Assembly (NCBI GenBank): GCA_020152595.1
Contig: JAIGNY010004520.1
Span: forward strand, 2,116,001-2,180,000
DNA from: Chiridota heheva
Taxonomy: Eukaryota > Echinodermata > Holothuroidea > Apodida > Chiridotidae
DNA length: 64,000 nt
Direction: 5' to 3'
Both the position numbers and the translations under genes were made by a program. The notes beneath the pieces are model-generated. The model was not told where the DNA came from, made no database searches, and saw only the letters and a list, made by a program, of their open reading frames with translations. Shown here piece by piece: positions 59,888 to 64,000 of this stretch. How positions within the stretch are numbered: position 1 is the stretch's first letter; each line of letters begins with the position of its first letter.

Positions 59888-59958
59888 ATGTTTATCAATA
59901 AACCAAGAGGAGATATGGCGGAGACCATAGAGGAGATATTTCCATATTATTCTGGAAG
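59888..59958 (+). CDS. Possible plus-strand exon, unknown gene
   Basis: On the plus strand a pyrimidine-rich acceptor (cattcttctatcag) and a consensus donor (GGAAG|gtaagt) bound 71 nt. It is open in the frame MFINKPRGDMAETIEEIF, then PYYSG. I do not recognise the product. The splice sites are as good as those of the SORBS exons and the peptide is not low-complexity. No partner exon was found on this strand in the window. It could belong to a nested or overlapping gene, be a retained fragment, or be chance. Confidence 0.3.
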
Positions 59959-60029
59959 GTAAGTAGTTTGGTCAGAGGTGGGGGGGGGGGGAAGTGTCTA
60001 TAAGAGGACATGTTTTGTAATTCATGCGG

Positions 60030-61430
60030 GTATCATATCAACATTTTAAAAAATTAGATTAAAATTTCTTCACTCAAATTTTGGTCCCATTGTAATATTG
60101 CCTTCCAAGAATCGCTTAATTGATATTTTGCCTGGGCTTTCCACAGTCTGTTGTTGTCTAAACAATATTGGCCCACATGATAGTCCCTCAGGATATGCAA
60201 ATAATCAGGTAGGCTCAAAAGTATTCTCTTAATTAATTTTTGTATCTATTACAATTTAACTTGCGTACAGGGAATCTTTCCCTTTCATCTGTCATTACAG
60301 ACAGCCCTAATTATGAAGTTTTAGGATCAAATTATGTACCGTCTCCATAATAATATTATATAATATGTAGCGTCTCCATACACCATATCTCCAACCCAAT
60401 TCCTGAATACCTGAAGCCACTACTCAGTGACTCCTGGAATTCATCTCATTTAATGTTCAAATTTACTATTATTTATTTTTTTAATTTGGGGGAAGGGGGA
60501 TAAAGTTGCTATTAGATGCCATAGTTTGCAATTAATTTGGGTATGAAAACAAAATGTCACAACATTTGATCCAAATTTCTTCAGTCAAATTTTGGTCCCC
60601 TTTAACTGTTCAAATTTATTATTATTTAAAAAAAAATTAAATTGGGGTAAAGTTGCTATTAGATGCCATAGTTTGCTATTAATTCGGGTATCAAAATAAA
60701 ATGTCACAAAATTTGATCCAAATTTCTTCAGTCAAATTTTGGTCCCATTGTGAAGTTACCTGCAAATAATCACTTAAATTATATTTTGCCTAGGTTTTTA
60801 CTGTCTAATATTGTCAAACAGAGTTAGCTCACATAAAACAGTCCCCTGAATACCTGCACCAGACTTCTGGGATTCATCTTTTACTAGCTGTTCAAATTTG
60901 TCTAGTACAGGTTTGGCAAAAAGGAGGGGAGGGGGTGTCTATTAGATGGCATATTTTGTAATTCATTCAGGTTTCAAAATAAAATGTGACAAAATTGTCT
61001 AAATCTTTTCTCAGTCATATTTTGGTACCATTTGTGATATTACTTGCAAATAATCACTTAACCGATATTTTGCCTGGGTTTTACAGTCTGTTGTTGTCTA
61101 ACACTGTTATCCCACATAAAACTGCCCCTCAGGATCAGCCAGTACTGTAAATACAACTCAAATCTTTTTTTTTTCTTTCTTTTTTCATTTCTCACAACAT
61201 TTATTTTTATTTTCTGTATCTATTACAACTTAACTTGTGTGCAAGGAATCACCTTTTTTGTCTGTCATTACAGACAGCCCTATTTATGAAGTTTTAGCAT
61301 CAAGTTTGACTTTACCACACCATCCATGCAAAACACATCTCCCAACCAAATTCCTGAATACCTGCACCAGACCCCAGGGAGACATCTTATTTACTGCTCA
61401 ATTTGTCTTGCTCTAGAAACCAAAGAAATT
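60030..61430. repeat. Four degenerate 330-500 bp units
   Basis: Shared blocks are tcagtcaaattttggtccc, gatattttgcctgggttt, cagtctgttgttgtctaa and attagatgccatagtttgc, recurring near 60060, 60580, 60720 and 61010. No coding signal. 59160-60030 holds only the candidate plus-strand exon. Confidence 0.72.
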
Positions 61431-62290
61431 GGAACTAGGCTATGTAGAGCATGGCCTATATGGAACATGTGTATGTGATGCACCACCGCACCTGAAGGAC
61501 TATTATAACCTTCTGACCCTAAGCGTCAGCTAATGAAAATAACATGGGGATTGTTTTTGAGCTTTTTGAATTTCTACTGGGTGGACAAAGTTTTGTACCA
61601 TTTCAACAAAGCTTTTTGAATTTCTACTGGGTGGACAAAGTTTTGTACCATTTTAACAAACGTATAAAAGAGATGAATTATGATAGTTTCTCCCAAAATT
61701 TCAGGTTCAATCTTATTTTAGTTTGTAAGATTTTAGAGATTGTTATTAAAGTTCAAAATGAACAATTGAATGAAGCACTGAATGGGCGCTATGCAGAGCA
61801 TCGCCTATAGACCTTTTCAAATCTGAATATGTAATTTCCCGATAACTAATCTAATTAATGTCACATGGCCGAGATTCACTTGTCCATAATGGACGAATCA
61901 AATACTGGAGGAATCTTAATAACCAAAAATTACTTGGCCGTTTGCACAGTTCACGCACGGTATGGGACCAAGCGTATAAAAAAATGTTTTCAAGCGCACG
62001 TTTCATATGTGCGTTATACAAAAAAAAATACGAGCGCGTGTTGCTGCTTACAATTTTTTCTCAAACCTGCACCTGATTGGTTGGAAAACAAAGGAAAAAG
62101 TTCCCCCAGCATTTGATTGGTCGAAGTACTGAAGAAATGACGTTCGGCTAAACTCGTTTTGAAAAGGTCTATATGGAAAAGTGTGTGTATGCTGCATAAT
62201 TGCACGTAAAGGACAATTGTAACCGTTGATCCCTTTTGTAGCTATCAGCTATTTGATGGTCACATGGTTGTTTTGAGCTTATATCAGTTA
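61430..62290. repeat. Segmental duplication with a MITE in one copy
   Basis: 61450-61560 (gcatggcctatatggaacat, ggactattataaccttctga, tttttgagctt) and 61795-62280 (gcatcgccta...tatggaaaag, ggacaattgtaaccgttgat, ttttgagctt) are paralogous. The second is interrupted by MITE-1. A 60-bp direct repeat (tttttgaatttctactgggt) lies at 61560-61655. Confidence 0.82.
61810..62169 (+). mobile_element. MITE-1, complete reference copy (360 bp)
   Basis: The ends gaccttttcaaatctgaat and cgttttgaaaaggtc are inverted repeats of about 12 bp. TATA flanks both sides, and the paralogous empty site near 61460 reads gcctatatgg, consistent with a TATA target duplication. The interior is non-coding with one gtccat...caaatactgg segment, the ancestor of the 29-bp unit. 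Confidence 0.9.
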
Positions 62291-62552
62291 ACTTCAGTAA
62301 GATTTCACAAAATCTGAGGGTATAGTTATTTTCCCAAAATTTCAGCCTCAAAATCACTTTACTTTTTGAGATCACAATTTCTTAAGCTCTCAAATCATAT
62401 TTTGATGAATAAGGAAACACGGACATATCCCAAGCAAAAGCCTATAATATTCTCAATGTGAATTTCTGATATTCCCCATTACATTAGAGAAAAGTTACAT
62501 TTTTTTCTGATTTTAGATACCAATATTGCATGTATTTGAATATTAACCAGAT

Positions 62553-62990
62553 TTTGTGGTTCCGATGTTTTTTGGGGTTTTTTTTTATGCTGATTGATTT
62601 TGTATTAACTGTTATGTCATTGCATATAGTGGAATATTTGACATGACATGAATCCTTCTTGAGATATCGTGTTTACTCTTTTCAGCAAAATCATATTGAG
62701 CCCCGCCCACTAAACATATTGATAAAATTCAATGTTTTTGTTTGTTTTTTTAATATAAAATGAAGACATAGAAACTAGCTCACATCAAAATTCTACAAAA
62801 TGTGAAACAAAGCAGACATGTGATTTTTAAAATATAAGCATGTCAAGATTTTTACATTAAGGCCCGCCTACTTATTAATATGTATGACATCACTACCAAA
62901 AACAATAGAGCACATCTACAGACTAAGGATTATCTGTGCACAGTACATGACGTAAATCCAGTCAAACCCATTAAGGTAATCAGACAATTC
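62553..62990. mobile_element. GGTTCCGATG element, left fragment
   Basis: It begins gtggttccgatgttttttgg, then gctgattgattttgtattaa, gccccgcccactaaacatat and cacatctacagactaagg. The right end is missing. Confidence 0.75.
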
Positions 62991-63262
62991 TGAGCATGAA
63001 AGAATGACCAAATTTTAGTCACATGTGGATTAAACATGGATGCAGTCGAACACATTAAATAAGACAGCTGGGGTAAAAGAGGATTACGAAAAACATTCAA
63101 TTAAATGACAGCAGTTACTAGCACTACACCACAAATATTGCAAATTTTCTTTAATAATTTTCTCACAAACAAAGAATTTGCACATTTTCTTACACGAATT
63201 GAGCATTTCATTATTCTGGGGACCCCAGAATAATGCACCATCATGTTTTATCTAAGTGCACC

Positions 63263-63840
63263 TTTAAAGGACTAGTTTAGTGGTCAAGCATGTCCATCTT
63301 ATACAAAAGAGGACTTTAAAAGAAACAAAATGGTGAAGAAAGCGTTAAAAATTCTTATTCCGTTAAGGAGATATTTAGGTTTAAAGTTTGGTATTATTTG
63401 TATACAAACGACTAAAATCAGACTAGTTGTGATGTCACTGCCTCAGATTCCTCAAAGTCTTTATGTATTTTAAAGAAAGTTTATTTTTATTTTTTCACTA
63501 TTTAAATTATTTTTTCTCAAACTTTCTTTAGGTGGTATATTTTAAATACCCTTCCTAGATTCAGTTTTACTACTTTTGTGACATATCTCATGAATTTTAA
63601 GCCATAAAATCTCAGGACAAAATATAATAGAATACATAAAGACTTTGAGGAATCTGAGGATATGACATCACAACTAGTTTGATTTCAGTCGTTTCTACAC
63701 AAATCTTACCAAACTTTAACTGAAATATCTCTTTAACGAAACAAGATTTTTGAATACTTTCTTCACCATTTTTTTTTTTTTTTTTAAAGTCCTCTTTTAT
63801 ATAAGATGGACATGCTTGACCACTAAACTAATCCTTTAAA
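63263..63840. mobile_element. FB1 foldback element, best copy (578 bp)
   Basis: Inverted arms of over 200 bp: tttaaaggactagtttagtg, gtcaagcatgtccatcttat and aatggtgaagaaagc are mirrored at the right end. The outer 60 bp is almost perfect. No coding potential. Confidence 0.92.
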
Positions 63841-63854
63841 CTGTAAAGCTGACA

Positions 63855-64000
63855 AACTGGCTGCCAAAATGGACAGCCATCTGATGGCCTCTATACCATA
63901 TGGGCAGACCCCACATGTAATTATAACTGGCTGCCAAGATGGACAGCCATCTGATGGCCTCTATACCATATGGACAGACCCCACATGCAGTTATAACATA
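63855..64000. repeat. 70-bp tandem repeat reaching the window edge
   Basis: Two units of aactggctgccaaaatggac, agccatctgatggcctctat, accatatgggcagacccc. The array probably continues past the edge. Confidence 0.9.

Overview
The window is metazoan genomic DNA: AT-rich, with GT-AG introns of 0.5 to 11 kb, tandem repeats, foldback elements, tRNA-derived SINEs and an RNase H-bearing LINE. The repeat style (SINEs with a 'caaggacaca' body, many MITEs) suggests a marine invertebrate, perhaps a deuterostome. The species cannot be fixed from sequence alone.

One protein-coding gene dominates. It is a SORBS-family (sorbin/vinexin/ArgBP2) adaptor gene on the minus strand, running from the SoHo domain at about 58.1 kb down to the start of the second SH3 domain at about 0.4 kb. 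Both ends lie outside the window. I reconstructed 14 exons by eye from splice sites and reading phase. In transcription order they are: 58114-57898 and 56304-56229 (SoHo); 52144-52088 (57-nt phase 1-1 cassette); 40773-40737 (37-nt microexon); 38775-38670; 30432-30383; 29455-29382; 23478-19111 (giant exon of about 4.4 kb); 11756-11580; 11062-11001; 8559-8389; 5262-5213 plus 2089-1975 (SH3-1); 541-422 (start of SH3-2). Phases match at every junction, provided the single-base lesions described below are allowed.

The giant exon is a phase 1-1 unit, so it can be included or skipped without disturbing the SoHo-to-SH3 frame. It carries 16 tandem copies of a histidine/acid-rich octapeptide. Its frame is interrupted by several apparent single-A losses in A-runs. 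A similar lesion is seen in the first SoHo exon. This looks like homopolymer under-calling in the assembly, though real mutations are possible.

The introns are a repeat landscape. They hold: a near full-length LINE (31.07-36.69 kb; CCHC ORF1, AP endonuclease, RT, RNase H) inserted in a 59-bp satellite; two 5'-truncated LINE copies (8.15 and 56.5 kb); two SINE families; a MITE whose internal CCAAT-bearing 29-bp segment grew to about 18 copies in one insertion; a MITE with a paralogous empty site; long-arm foldback elements, one split by another transposon; and many minisatellites (21, 22, 24, 47 bp and others), several of which create long spurious ORFs. A possible plus-strand exon at 59.9 kb hints at an overlapping or nested transcript.
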